Shown here: piece by piece, positions 1-8,790 of the stretch
How positions within the stretch are numbered: the first letter of the stretch is position 1
How the letters are laid out: the number at the start of each line of letters is the position of its first letter
NCBI GenBank assembly: GCA_009602725.1
Contig: WELB01000032.1
Span: 391,055-410,767 of the forward strand
Length of the DNA stretch: 19,713 bases
Origin: Spirogloea muscicola
Taxonomy: Eukaryota > Streptophyta > Zygnematophyceae > Spirogloeales > Spirogloeaceae
Direction of reading: 5' to 3'
The notes under the pieces: model-generated
Seen by the model: only the letters and a program-made list of their open reading frames with translations
The model's database searches: none
Told to the model about the DNA's origin: nothing
Program-made: the position numbers and the translations under genes

Positions 1-340
1 GGGCGGCCCCTGCCGCCGTCCGCACGGCGGCCGGCAACGGGTCGATCCTGAGGGGCCTGGGGAGGCAGGCCCGGCGCAAGGCCGAGGAGGCCGAGAAGGC
101 CGCCGCGGAACTGCCCCGGCGGGGCCTCGGCGTCGGCGGCCAGCGCAAGGGCGCCGATGAGGCCGGCGACGCCGGCGATGGCGCGGCGGGCAAGCCAGGG
201 CGCGCCCTGGTGCTCCAGGCGCCGCGAGTAGGACGCCCTGGAAGCCTCGCACTCGACCCCCGGGGACGGGGTAGCAGCAGATACAGCAGCTGTGCTGGTC
301 GCGTGCTCCGACTGAATGAGCTCGCAGCTTGGGAGCTGCC
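1..340 (+). other. GC-rich open stretch upstream of the pTAC16 homologue; possible 5' exon
   Basis: The plus-strand frame beginning at base 3 is open until a TGA at 384-386. It reads as an Ala/Arg/Gly-rich peptide, with the run AAGNGSILRGLGRQARRK near its start. That composition would suit a plastid transit peptide. It could be a 5'-truncated first exon of the pTAC16 homologue, spliced into the exon that starts Rossmann-proximal coding; a CAG at 438-440 or 456-458 could serve as acceptor, and weak donors (GTAGGA near 228, GTAGCA near 271) exist. Equally it may be promoter or 5' leader DNA, because high GC keeps frames open by chance. No upstream gene can be recognised. Confidence 0.3.
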
Positions 341-2957
341 ATGGTGCGCCGTCGTCGCCGAAGTGCTGCGTCGGGCCCGGTGCTGACAATGTCGTTCTGG
401 CTGGCGGTGCTGGGCCTGGCCGTCTTGCACGCGGCGGCGCAGGCAGTGCCGGGCCTGCAGCTCTTTGGCGGGCGGGGCCGTCCGGGCGACCCCAAGACCG
501 TGTTCGTCGCCGGTGCCACCGGTCAGACCGGCACTGTGATCACCGCGGAGCTCCTACACGCTGGCTTCAAGGTCCGAGCGGGCGTGCCGGACCTGGGCCG
601 CGCGCAGCAGCTCGCCGAGTTTGCCACAGAGTATGGGGTGAGTGGCTACTCAGGCCTGAGGCTGGCAGAGACTGTTGTCTGTCCCCTTCTGCGGGCGTCC
701 TCCGCACTGGAATCCGGGTGTACTTGTGTCTGTGGATCGTTTGTCTTTATTATTGCTATGCGGTTGCAAATTCGTCAACTTGCTCATCATCACGAGCGCT
801 AGGCCTTTTGCATGCCACACCGTCAGGCGCAAAGCTCGTAATGGTTGACGAAGCAGCATACTGTGCACGATGAACGACAACCCTTATGCCCAGCATTGTG
901 TCACGATCTTCGTCAGGTCATCACCAAGGAGGAAGCGAGGCGGCTGAATGTCGTCGAGTTCGACATTGACAACGTGGAGCAGACGGCAAAGGTGATTGGA
1001 AACGCCAGCAAGGTGGTTGTCACGCTGGGGCCAGGCGAGAACGGGCCGGATAGCGGGTATGGGACGACGGACGCGGTTCGGCTGGTCGAGGCCGCGAGCC
1101 TTGCAAGGGCCAAGAGCTTCACAGTCATCTCGCAGCTTGGGGGCCGCGTTGCGACCAGCAGCAGCCCCGGAGGGTTTTTGGCAGGCCTTCGATCCCTGTT
1201 CGGTGGCGGGTCGAGAAACTTCAACGAGAGTGAGCTCCTGGACCGGCTCGTCGAGAGCGACCTCGCTTATGCAGTGGTCCGGACGGGCTCCCTTGACCGA
1301 GGCGAGTCGAAGGGTAACGTGGTCATCACGGCTGAAGGAACTGCAGGACGAACGGGATCTGTGAGCTCCCCCAGCTCCTTCTTACCTGATGACAGAATGA
1401 ACGTTGTACTTGTGTGGAAATGCTGAATTTAGCCGCCTCCTGCCGCTTGGTGGCCTCCTGCCGCTTGGTGCCAGCTTAGTACTTTGGCTAGCTGCTTGTT
1501 ACTCACTAGGGCTTCCTCTACTGTCCTCATGTGCAGATCTCACGGTCACAGGTGGCGACCTTCATTGCGGCCGCGCTCTCAGATGTAGCTGTGATTGAGA
1601 ATAAGGTGACTGAACTGGTGATCTCCATCATAACATGGTTAATACATGGAGTACCCTGATGCCTGTCGTGGATTGATGTTCCAGTCTGGCACATTAAAGC
1701 CGTGCCAGAGATGGAAGCGAGTCTTACGCTTGTCACACGCAATCTGCAGATTGTTGAGGTTGTAGCCAAGGCTGATGCTCCTGAAACATCCATCACTGAG
1801 CAGCTGAGGTAAGCGATGAATGCCACAGTAATCTCGAAGGTGAACCTGCTGCTCAGCAGGTGCTTCTAGCACAGCTGCTTTCTGTCAGTGCTGCAATGGC
1901 TGCTCAGCAGTGTTTGATGTACCCGACTCTTCTGCTGCCAGATCCCAATTAGCTACAAGATTATGGAGTCTGGTACGATTGATAGGTTGCTCCATCGGAT
2001 GTTGTAAGGGCAATTGTATTTCAGTTTGCTGAGAAACGTTTGAAGCTGCTCTATCACAGTGGCATTGCACAAGATCCAAGAAGAGCGCAGCTGGCGGAGG
2101 AGAGGGAAAGGCAGGAGAAGGAGGAGAGGGAGAGGCAAAAACGGGAGGAGGAGGAAGAGCGGCAGCGCGAGGCCAAGCGGGCTGCCGAGGAGGAGGCCCA
2201 GGCCATTGCAGCGGAGGCAAGGGAGAAGGAGGAGGCTGCCAATCAGCTGGAAGCAGAGGCGAAGGTGCTCACAGCCGAGCAGGCCAGGGTGTCATCTGCA
2301 GCAGCCCGGGCACAGGCGCGAGCTGAGTCCGCGGCCAGCTCTGTGGATGGCCTCACCGGCAAGCTGAAGGAGGTGGGCGGGCCGCTGCCTTCGCTTGGCG
2401 GGCCAACAGGCCTGGGGGCCGTGCTCGGGTCGGCAAGGAAAGGGCTCCTCGGTGGAGGTGCGGAGCCCGACAACGAGCGGGAGGATGTGGAGGATGGGCC
2501 GGCGTCCTCCAGGGGATTCCCTTCGCTCAACCTCAGGGGGCTGCTGAAGCCCAAGGCAGATGAGGAGGAGGATGAAGAGGATGAGGACGTTGACGACATC
2601 GATACATCCTCAAGGGGCTTCCCATCGCTTAACCTCAAAGGGTTGCTGAAGCCTAAAGCAGTCAAGGAAGACGATGATGAGGACAACGGCAATAACGGCG
2701 CATCCATGCCGAAGCTGGGCCTCCCATCCCTTCGCCTTCCCAAGCTCGGCGCAAGCGTGGCAGAGGCTGGCAAGGCCGTTGCAAAAGCACCCCAGGCTGC
2801 CACGAAGAGGAGGCCACCGCCGCCTCCGGCCCCCAAGGCCAAGAGCAAGCCCGCTCCTCGGGCTCCAGCAACCAAAGGGGTCAAGGCCAGGAGTGGAGGA
2901 GGCCTGTTCAGCCAGGAGACGGTGTACATTGATGACAAGGCTGCCGGAGATTTTTGA
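341..2957 (+). CDS. PTAC16: pTAC16-like plastid nucleoid protein (NAD(P)-binding Rossmann fold, coiled-coil tail)
   Basis: Five exons: 341-637, 917-1360, 1537-1605, 1750-1808, 2060-2957. All four introns are GT-AG and every junction keeps frame, giving about 588 residues. Residues 54-64 hold the Rossmann start VFVAGATGQTG, followed by RAGVPDLGRAQQLAEFA, RRLNVVEFDIDN and KVVVTLGPGENGPD, which match pTAC16 (Arabidopsis At3g46780) as I remember it. Residues about 298-385 form a Glu/Arg/Ala-rich coiled coil. Then come acidic linkers separating copies of GFPSLNLRGLLKPKA, a Pro/Lys/Ala-rich basic stretch, and the C-terminal tail GLFSQETVYIDD, which also ends plant pTAC16. pTAC16 is a component of plastid transcriptionally active chromosomes and thylakoid-associated nucleoids; its catalytic activity, if any, is unknown. 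The ATG at 341 is the first Met in frame, but residues 17-36 look hydrophobic and the true N-terminus may use an upstream exon. Tic62-like SDR is the alternative family; the C-terminal tail argues for pTAC16. Confidence 0.85.
1435..1470 (+). repeat. 18-bp tandem duplication in pTAC16 intron 2
   Basis: The unit GCCTCCTGCCGCTTGGTG occurs twice head to tail (1435-1452 and 1453-1470) without a mismatch, inside the intron 1361-1536. It is probably a recent slippage duplication with no coding effect. Confidence 0.9.
2500..2753 (+). repeat. Coding repeats in the pTAC16 tail (GFPSLNLxGLLKPKA)
   Basis: Two near-identical peptide repeats, SSRGFPSLNLRGLLKPKA (about 2503-2558) and SSRGFPSLNLKGLLKPKA (about 2605-2661), are separated by an acidic spacer made almost only of Glu, Asp and Val. 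A third, diverged copy (LGLPSLRLPKLG) follows near 2718-2753 after another acidic spacer. The DNA of copies one and two differs at several third positions, so the duplication is not very recent and the peptide is probably kept by selection. Confidence 0.8.
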
Positions 2958-3524
2958 GCATGCACACCTGCTGTACCCATCCAACTGACTAGCAAAGTCC
3001 ACTGCAGAAGGCAGACTGCCTGCAGCCTGATCCGCATGGTGACGTTTAGCCAGTAGTCTCCTGGAGGTGGCAGCATTGATTGCTGCGAGGCACAGTTCCA
3101 GGGACTTTTCCAATTTTGGTGTGTTGAGGGAGTGTAGTTCGTAATAAAGTATGCCAAGCTTACCTGCCAGGGCGGGTGTGGGTGTTGTGCAAGCCCATCG
3201 GCTTGCGGACATTGTGCACTCTGTGGCCAGCTTTGCATACGAGCTACTCATTGCTTCTGCCTTGTAGGCCAACATTTTCAGCAGTCTGCGGAACTGGGGC
3301 GCTGCCACCTGCTGCTGAGTCACACAATCTAATGCAATATGCTGGCGAGAGATATAAAAGTATGCAGCATTTTCGAAATGAGAGGACACAGCATTGCACT
3401 TTCAGGGCCTCGCTTTTGGTGCGCTCTGCATGAGGAGGCGTGCAGGTCCCTCTGTCGTTGAGACTACATGAGATCTGTCACCTGTCTGTATTAGGCAGTG
3501 GGGTTTGCATGCTGCATCACTGAT

Positions 3525-3591
3525 TGTAAATAGCAAGCGGGGCACATTGCGTCCTGAGCTCATTGATACTGGCCAACCATCAGCTATGTAA
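3525..3591 (+). terminator. Candidate polyadenylation signals of the pTAC16 homologue
   Basis: TGTAA occurs at 3525-3529 and again at 3587-3591, about 570-630 bases past the stop codon. TGTAA upstream of the cleavage site is the usual poly(A) signal in green algae. If used, the 3' UTR is about 0.6 kb. The stretch 2958-3524 holds no other gene that I can support. Confidence 0.4.
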
Positions 3592-3872
3592 TGCTTGACT
3601 GTTGAGTCGTCACATCATTTTGCACATCGAAGAAATGATTTGCTTGACTGCCGATTTTGAGCCACAGTTGACCACGGGCTGACAGGCACACGAGCATCGG
3701 CTTTGACGGGAGCAGTAGAGTCACCATGCCGGCAGATAGGAACTTAAGCTGCGGCGGTGGTTATGATAGATAGGCCCATGCTCAGTAAGCTGCTGGACGA
3801 AGCAGCTCTTCTAAAGGGGGCGAGGTCTGTCAGAAGTCAGCCAAAAATGTTCAGGATCCAAAACGGGTAGGA

Positions 3873-4018
3873 GCTGTACCGCCAATCGTTTGAGGCGGCA
3901 AACATGGTACAGCACGACCTTGAAGAAGCGCCTTTAATAAGGGGCGCAGTGACCCGGATGGGCAGATACAGCATGAGCAAAGGCTGGCGCAGCCAAGAGG
4001 TGCCTACTTCAGGCACCT
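3873..4018 (+). other. Three successive hairpins, possible structured RNA
   Basis: Hairpin 1 pairs GCTGTACC (3873-3880) with GGTACAGC (3906-3913) and has a possible inner CGCC/GGCG pairing. Hairpin 2 is GCGCC...GGCGC within 3928-3947. Hairpin 3 pairs AGGTGCCT (3998-4005) with AGGCACCT (4011-4018) around a five-base loop. The sequence does not match U1-U6, RNase P or SRP RNA motifs that I can recall. It may be a structured noncoding RNA, part of a VPS4 leader, or chance. Confidence 0.3.
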
Positions 4019-4073
4019 TGTAGACTCAGATGGCCGACTGGCGAGTTTGAAGCGCCTCCTATATCTGGACTAC

Positions 4074-4109
4074 AGCTCTTCCAGGCAGTGGCTGTGCAAG
4101 GCCAGCCCA
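4074..4109 (+). repeat. Hairpin repeat with GGCTG/CAGCC arms, copy 1
   Basis: The sequence AGCTCTTCCAGG followed by CAGTGGCTGTGCAAGGCCAG matches two sites near 8.7 kb (8705-8741 and 8749-8790). The arms GGCTG and CAGCC can form a short stem. Confidence 0.6.
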
Positions 4110-4384
4110 CTAGAGAATGGACAAGGTCCAAAGAACCGAAATGCGCCTAAAGCACACAGCTATGCACGAGACTACGGCGGATGGGAGCTTAGTAACCCCG
4201 AGTTAGCAGCAGCAGCAGCAAGTCGTAGTAACTTGCAGCTGGAAAAGAGGGCACCCTGGCGAGACCCAGACGCAGCAGCCACAGCGCGGCCTGCCCGCAA
4301 GAGCACTGCGTGCGCCAGAGAGAAGTGCGCGCCCGCCGCGCGAGAAGAAGGGGCTGGCACCAGAGAGCGTTTCAAAGAAGCGTT

Positions 4385-4425
4385 CCTTCCGTTCACTTCA
4401 CGCGCACCGCGCGACTTTCGTCTGC
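4385..4425 (+). repeat. Dispersed GCGCACCGCGCG repeat, copy A (diverged)
   Basis: This copy shares TTCACTTCACGCGCACCGCG and a following pyrimidine-rich end with the better copies at 4565-4600 (plus) and 10107-10145 (minus). It lies upstream of VPS4 and is the most diverged plus-strand copy. Confidence 0.5.
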
Positions 4426-4564
4426 GAGCGGCGAGGTGGCCGTACTCTTGCTGCCGCCTCGGGCTGTCGTCAAGGGGACCGCTTTCCGCTTAGCCACCAG
4501 TTAATCTGGCCGCGCTTGCTCTCTTTCACTGTGGAGAAGGGGCTCACTTCCTTCTCATCGGCCT

Positions 4565-4600
4565 CGCTTTCAATCTCATGCGCACCGCGCGCCTTGTCTC
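4565..4600 (+). repeat. Dispersed GCGCACCGCGCG repeat, copy B
   Basis: The core reads TTTCAATCTCATGCGCACCG followed by CGCGCCTTGTCTC. It differs from the minus-strand copy at 10107-10145 at only about three of 33 positions. It lies about 330 bases upstream of the VPS4 start codon. Confidence 0.7.
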
Positions 4601-4742
4601 ATAGTCCTCGCCGTTCGGCAGAGCTCCCCCCCTCTGCCTTCGAAATCACCCATTCCCACTTCTTCCTCTTGCCCGTGCCGCTCCGGGAAGGCCCCCTCCT
4701 CCCGCCGCCCTCGTGGACGGTTGCCCTCCCCCCTCCTGGCCA

Positions 4743-4743
<1 letters not shown>

Positions 4744-4776
<33 letters not shown>

Positions 4777-4802
4777 GCCGCCGCCACCGCCGCCGCCGCC
4801 GN

Positions 4803-4863
<61 letters not shown>
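4744..4863 (+). repeat. GCC trinucleotide tract interrupted by one n and 31 A
   Basis: An almost pure GCC tract (4744-4801, a few GCCACC interruptions) is broken by an unresolved base at 4802 and a run of 31 A (4803-4833), then resumes at 4834-4863. The tract lies in the presumed 5' leader of VPS4. The A run is unlike its surroundings and adjoins an ambiguous base, so it is probably a base-calling or assembly artefact; the true repeat length is unknown. Confidence 0.85.
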
Positions 4864-4869
<6 letters not shown>

Positions 4870-4930
4870 CCGTCGCCGGGCCGGCGCCTGCGGCGGTCGC
4901 GCCGGCGCCCGTCCGGCCCGCGCCGCCAGC

Positions 4931-7751
4931 ATGTACAGCAACTTCAAGGAGCAGGCGATCGAGTACGTGAAGCAGGCGGTGGCGGAGGACAACGCCGGCA
5001 ACTACGTCAAGGCCTTCCCGCTCTACATGAATGGCCTCGAGTACTTCAAGGTGCGCCACTGCTTGCTCTCGCGACGGCGGCTCTGGTGCCTCCGCCATCG
5101 CTCCCATGGCAGACCGCTGCGATTGCTGGACACACCATCGGCTGTGACCAGGCTGGCCCTTCTGCCAGCAGTGGCTCGTCAGCCTAGGCCCACCACGCAG
5201 GCCTCCCCTTGCCCTTTGTCTGGCCCTGCCTGACTGGCACTGTGCTCGGGTCCTCACAGACGCACTTGAAGTACGAGAAGAACCCTAAGATCAAGGAGGC
5301 GATCACGCAGAAGTTCACGGAGTACCTGCGCCGCGCCGAGGAGATCCGTGCGGTGCTCGACGGCGATGGCGCCGCTCCCAATGGGGATGCTGCTGTTGTG
5401 ACCAAGGTAAAGACCCCATTGATCACTTGAGCGACTTGTGGGCCTCAGAGGCTCATGGAGGCCAGCACCATGCATGCGTGCGAGGAGCCGTGAGGCCAGA
5501 CGTTGACAGCGCCCTTTGTTTGCTAGCCCAAGACCAAGAATGGGAAGAAGGATGGCGATGGTGGGGGCGACAACGGCGAGGACCCCGACGTTGCCAAGCT
5601 TCGGCTGGGCCTCAACTCAGCAATCATTCGGGAGAAGCCGGACATCAAGTGGAGCGATGTGGCCGGCCTGGAGGGCGCCAAGCAAGCACTGCAGGAGGCT
5701 GTCATACTGCCCGTCAAATTCCCCCAGTTTTTCACAGGTGAGCTGCTGCGTAGACGGGCGGCTCTGCTGAGGCCATATCTCGGTGCATCACCTCTGCACT
5801 GCGGCGTCTACTGCAAGGCCGTGATTTGTGCATCCTCTGGCTGGGCCGCAGGCAAGCGCAGGCCCTGGAGGGCCTTCCTGCTTTATGGCCCCCCAGGCAC
5901 AGGCAAGTCGTACCTGGCCAAGGCGGTTGCCACCGAGGCAGACTCCACGTTCTTCAGGTACATAGGGCTTCACCACTGTTCCACGTGTGTGGCATGCTCT
6001 TGTACAGGCGCTGGGGGAGCTTCCTCTAGGGCACTCTTGCATGAGTGCTCAATGCTGGGCTCGGGAGTGCTGGGTCTGTCAGAGCCTGAATGTGGCATTG
6101 GAGTCAAAGGCCTCCTCAGTTACCTGGACGTTTGACTTAAGGCTCACAGCTGTGTTTGGTTGTGGTTCGCTGTCCTCTGTGCCTCAATCAGCATCTCGTC
6201 GTCAGACTTGGTGTCCAAGTGGATGGGCGAGAGCGAGAAACTAGTCGCCAACCTCTTCCAAATGGCCCGGGAGAGCGCACCCAGCATCATATTCATCGAC
6301 GAGATCGATTCCCTAGCAGGGACGCGTGGAGAGGGCAATGAAAGCGAAGCATCAAGACGAATTAAGACAGAGTTTCTGGTGCAAATGCAGGTATGGCAAG
6401 GGACAAGTGAGGGCAACTTGCTGACAAAATTAATATCTACAAGTGACTGGAGTGCAGCATGGTGAAATATATTAGGGCTGTGGACAAGCAGAGCAGTTGA
6501 CGTCCTCAAGAAAGGCTAGTCGTTCTGACATGGGCAAGTGTTTGTTGAGCTGTGGCAGGGAGTCGGCAACGACGATCAGAAGGTGCTGGTGCTCGCTGCG
6601 ACCAACACGCCTTACTCCCTTGACCAGGTCAGTCTGCAGCTGATGCCCGTTGCAGCACTAGAACTTGCCGAAGATCCTGCTTGGCGTTCGAGAATACAGA
6701 AGGGGCAGAAAGGGGCAGAAATTGGATATGAAGACCTGCCAGTCTGTTCATACCATTGGTCATGTCCTGCTTCGCTGTCATATCTCACTTATGTATGCCC
6801 ACGATTAGGCTAACCAGTCAGCTTGATCCTCTGCACAGGCTGTGAGAAGGCGATTTGACAAGCGAATATACATTCCTTTGCCAGATCTGAAGGCCCGCCA
6901 GCACATGTTTAAGGTACTGGCAAGCCATGCATTGTGCTGATTTTGCATCAGTGCTTGAGTACAATGGGTTCAGACTCAGCCTGACCTGGGGTGAGTCTGT
7001 GACAGGTGCACCTTGGGGACACCCCCAACAATCTCACTGAAGCTGACTTTGAGGACCTTGCTCGGAGGAGTGAGGGGTACTCTGGTTCAGACGTTTCTGT
7101 TGCGGTGCAGTCACCTGCTTGGTCTTCAGCCTGCGCGAGTTGCTGGAATTTACATCTTGCCTGCCCTAAGTTCAATGCTCATCGTGCTTGCTGTGAAGTC
7201 TGTCTACTCAGCTGGTTGTTTTTCAAGGCCTACCATGACTGCTGCATGCTCAATGATAACCGGTTGGTTTGCGTTTTTTGCAGGTGAAGGATGTGCTATT
7301 TGAGCCCGTACGCAAGACGCAGGATGCTATGCACTTCAAAAAGGTCAAGAGCGCAGACGGCGAGATGTTGTATATGCCGTGTGGGCCACGCGATCCGGAG
7401 GGTGTGCAAATCTCAATGCAGGAGCTGGCAGCACAGGGACTGGGGTCACAGGTGCACAGTCCCTGGATGCGCCCGCTTACTGTGATGCCAAAATGATGTC
7501 CGTATACTCTCGGCACTTCTTGGGGTGGCAACTGTTTGATTTAGAATGCGGAAGGCCCCGATGGCACAGTGTTACATGTGATGCCTGATTGTCAAACCCA
7601 TCCTTTGCTTATTGTGATGCTGCAGATCCTTCCCCCACCAATTAGCAAGTTGGACTTTGACAAGGTGCTTGCGCGGCAGCGACCTACAGTCAGCAAGGCC
7701 GACTTGGAGGTGCATGAGAGATTTACCAAGGAATTTGGCCAAGAGGGTTGA
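4931..7751 (+). CDS. VPS4: VPS4/SKD1 AAA ATPase, ESCRT-III disassembly
   Basis: Ten exons: 4931-5050, 5260-5406, 5527-5737, 5852-5957, 6192-6390, 6559-6627, 6839-6913, 7006-7104, 7284-7451, 7626-7751. All introns are GT-AG and in frame, giving 439 residues, the usual length for VPS4. Residues 1-75 are the MIT domain that binds ESCRT-III tails (start [20 protein letters not shown]). Walker A is GPPGTGKS at 172-179, Walker B is IIFIDEID with catalytic Glu232, and the second region of homology has NTP at 277-279 and the arginine fingers in RRRFDKR (288-289). The C-terminal helix ends [10 protein letters not shown]. Hexameric VPS4 uses ATP hydrolysis to pull apart ESCRT-III filaments at multivesicular bodies and in cytokinesis. 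The C-terminal half is nearly identical to plant SKD1, which supports a green-lineage host. The start is fixed by the conserved MIT N-terminus; the frame upstream remains open only through the GCC tract. Confidence 0.96.
6701..6720 (+). repeat. 10-bp tandem duplication in VPS4 intron 6
   Basis: AGGGGCAGAA occurs twice in a row (6701-6710, 6711-6720) within the intron 6628-6838. It has no evident function. Confidence 0.85.
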
Positions 7752-7772
7752 GACGGGCCAGGAAGTGTGGAA

Positions 7773-7792
7773 GTGACATGCCATGTCACGTG
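7773..7792. promoter_or_regulatory. Palindrome overlapping a CACGTG G-box
   Basis: GTGACATG (7773-7780) and CATGTCAC (7782-7789) form a perfect 8-bp inverted repeat around one base, and the right arm overlaps CACGTG at 7787-7792. CACGTG is the G-box/E-box bound by bZIP and bHLH factors. It lies 22 bases past the VPS4 stop and 80 bases before the weak candidate ORF at 7872, so it may be part of the VPS4 3' UTR or a promoter. Function is inferred only. Confidence 0.3.
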
Positions 7793-7871
7793 CTTATAGG
7801 CCATGTGTGGCGGGGATGCAGCCCTTTCCTCCCCATTGTACAGGAGTACAGTGAGCCCACTCCGAATCACT

Positions 7872-8216
7872 ATGGTGCAGGCACGCCGCTTGCTCTTGAA
7901 AGACCATTACCCTCAACCTTTTTATGCTCCAAGTAAGCTATGGAGTACGGTGAGGAAGCGAGCTAGTGAAGAGCGGTTCAGTCGTAGCGTGTCATGGATC
8001 ATCTTGCATCAGAAGTGGGAGCACCTGAAAGCAGGTGATTGGTTTCAGGCAGCCATGTGCTGGGGCTGGGCCTACTGGTGGGCAACAGAAGTCAAAAAGT
8101 TACGGCATCTCGATTTGGACAGCATGTGCCAGAATCCAAGTGGCAAGTGGCTGGGCCGGCGTAGCCTAGGTCCATGCACGATCATCCAGGGCTTGCAGTT
8201 GTGCCGCCAGTGTTGA
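7872..8216 (+). CDS. Weak candidate ORF, unknown function (or VPS4 3' UTR)
   Basis: A 114-codon frame opens with ATG at 7872, starts MVQARRLLLKDHYPQPFYAP and is rich in Trp (six), Arg and Lys, including WGWAYWWATEV. I do not recognise it. A pyrimidine-rich stretch ending in CAG at 7844 or so could be a splice acceptor just upstream, and a good donor (GTAAGC at 7933) lies inside the frame, so it could be one exon of a small multi-exon gene. Downstream, 8317-8357 looks like a short GT-AG intron (donor GTGTGAG, acceptor TTGCAG). Against a gene: there is no known family, and no TGTAA separates it from VPS4, so this DNA may be VPS4 3' UTR. Confidence 0.25.
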   Translation: MVQARRLLLKDHYPQPFYAPSKLWSTVRKRASEERFSRSVSWIILHQKWEHLKAGDWFQAAMCWGWAYWWATEVKKLRHLDLDSMCQNPSGKWLGRRSLGPCTIIQGLQLCRQC

Positions 8217-8704
8217 GGGCCGATAAGCGGCAGGTCAGCAACCACTACTGCAATGGCACCAAAGAGTCAGAAGTGGGAAGACAAGCTGATGCGCCCCCAA
8301 AACCTTGCGCGAACCAGGTGTGAGCAGTGACATGTTCACCTTTTCTTCAATTGCAGGTGGTGCCCACCTTTTTGGCGCTCAGAAAAACTCCCGAAGTCTG
8401 CAGAGTGTTTGGGGTGCACATAGGTAGAATGGACAGCTACACCCAACCTACAGGACTTTGAGATCGTGTAGTTAACAGCTGCACGAGCCATGTGATACAG
8501 TTAGCAATGAGCGCAGGACACGTGTTCTTGCCATCAGACAGCTCCTGCGGCAGGGGCATGACCCTTGGGCATGCGAGAGGCAAAGCAATGACAGGCTCTC
8601 TTGAGGGCGCTGCAAGTGGAGTTGCAAGCTTGCGGCTGCTGTGCAGTGTGAGAGGCATGGCATGGCCAGATTGCCACAGGAACCTCCTGGAAGCACCTCG
8701 AAAT
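8217..8704. other. Stretch without a supported gene
   Basis: There is no recognisable coding sequence. A small frame around 8255-8410 (starting MAPKSQKWEDKLMRPQNLAR) would be extended by the possible 40-base intron at about 8317-8357, but it has no identifiable homologue. Open frames on the minus strand at 8437-8994 show no domain motif. Confidence 0.4.
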
Positions 8705-8741
8705 AGCTCTAGCAAAGCAATGGCTGTGTAAGGCCAGCCAA
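8705..8741 (+). repeat. Hairpin repeat with GGCTG/CAGCC arms, copy 2
   Basis: AGCTCTAGCAAAGCAA is followed by TGGCTGTGTAAGGCCAGCCA, whose arms TGGCTG and CAGCCA pair perfectly around an 8-base loop. The loop contains TGTAA (8727-8731), the green algal poly(A) signal, so this site could also act in VPS4 3'-end formation. Confidence 0.65.
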
Positions 8742-8748
8742 ACGAAAG

Positions 8749-8790
8749 AGCTCTTCCACTGTAAGTATTGGCTGTGATTGGCCAGCCCAA
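8749..8790 (+). repeat. Hairpin repeat with GGCTG/CAGCC arms, copy 3
   Basis: AGCTCTTCCACTGTAAGTAT precedes TGGCTGTGATTGGCCAGCCC. The TTGGCTG arm pairs with CAGCC(C)AA. It also contains TGTAA (8760-8764). Together with copy 2 it forms a close direct pair 44 bases apart. Confidence 0.6.

Larger units (their letters stand above)
3592..4384. other. Intergenic region between pTAC16 and VPS4, hairpin-rich
   Basis: There is no supported coding gene here. An open frame at 4047-4493 has unremarkable composition and no recognisable motif. The stretch contains several inverted repeats between 3873 and 4018, one copy of the GGCTG/CAGCC repeat at 4074-4109, and a short AGC run near 4206-4220. Confidence 0.5.

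Noticed and set aside
2243-3389. Two long minus-strand ORFs (331 and 259 codons) overlapping the end of the pTAC16 gene
   Set aside because: They are antisense to the clearly coding last exon, whose codon periodicity keeps opposite frames open; the translations are Ser- and Leu-rich low-complexity sequence with no motif. The part beyond the stop codon (2958-3389) shows nothing either.
3928-3947. GCGCCTTTAATAAGG compared with U5 snRNA loop I
   Set aside because: The invariant GCCTTTTAC of U5 is not present, and there is no Sm site in the right place.
4516-5257. Frames crossing the GCC/A31 tract (poly-Ala, poly-Pro, poly-Arg with poly-Lys)
   Set aside because: They arise from the trinucleotide repeat and a probable sequencing artefact.
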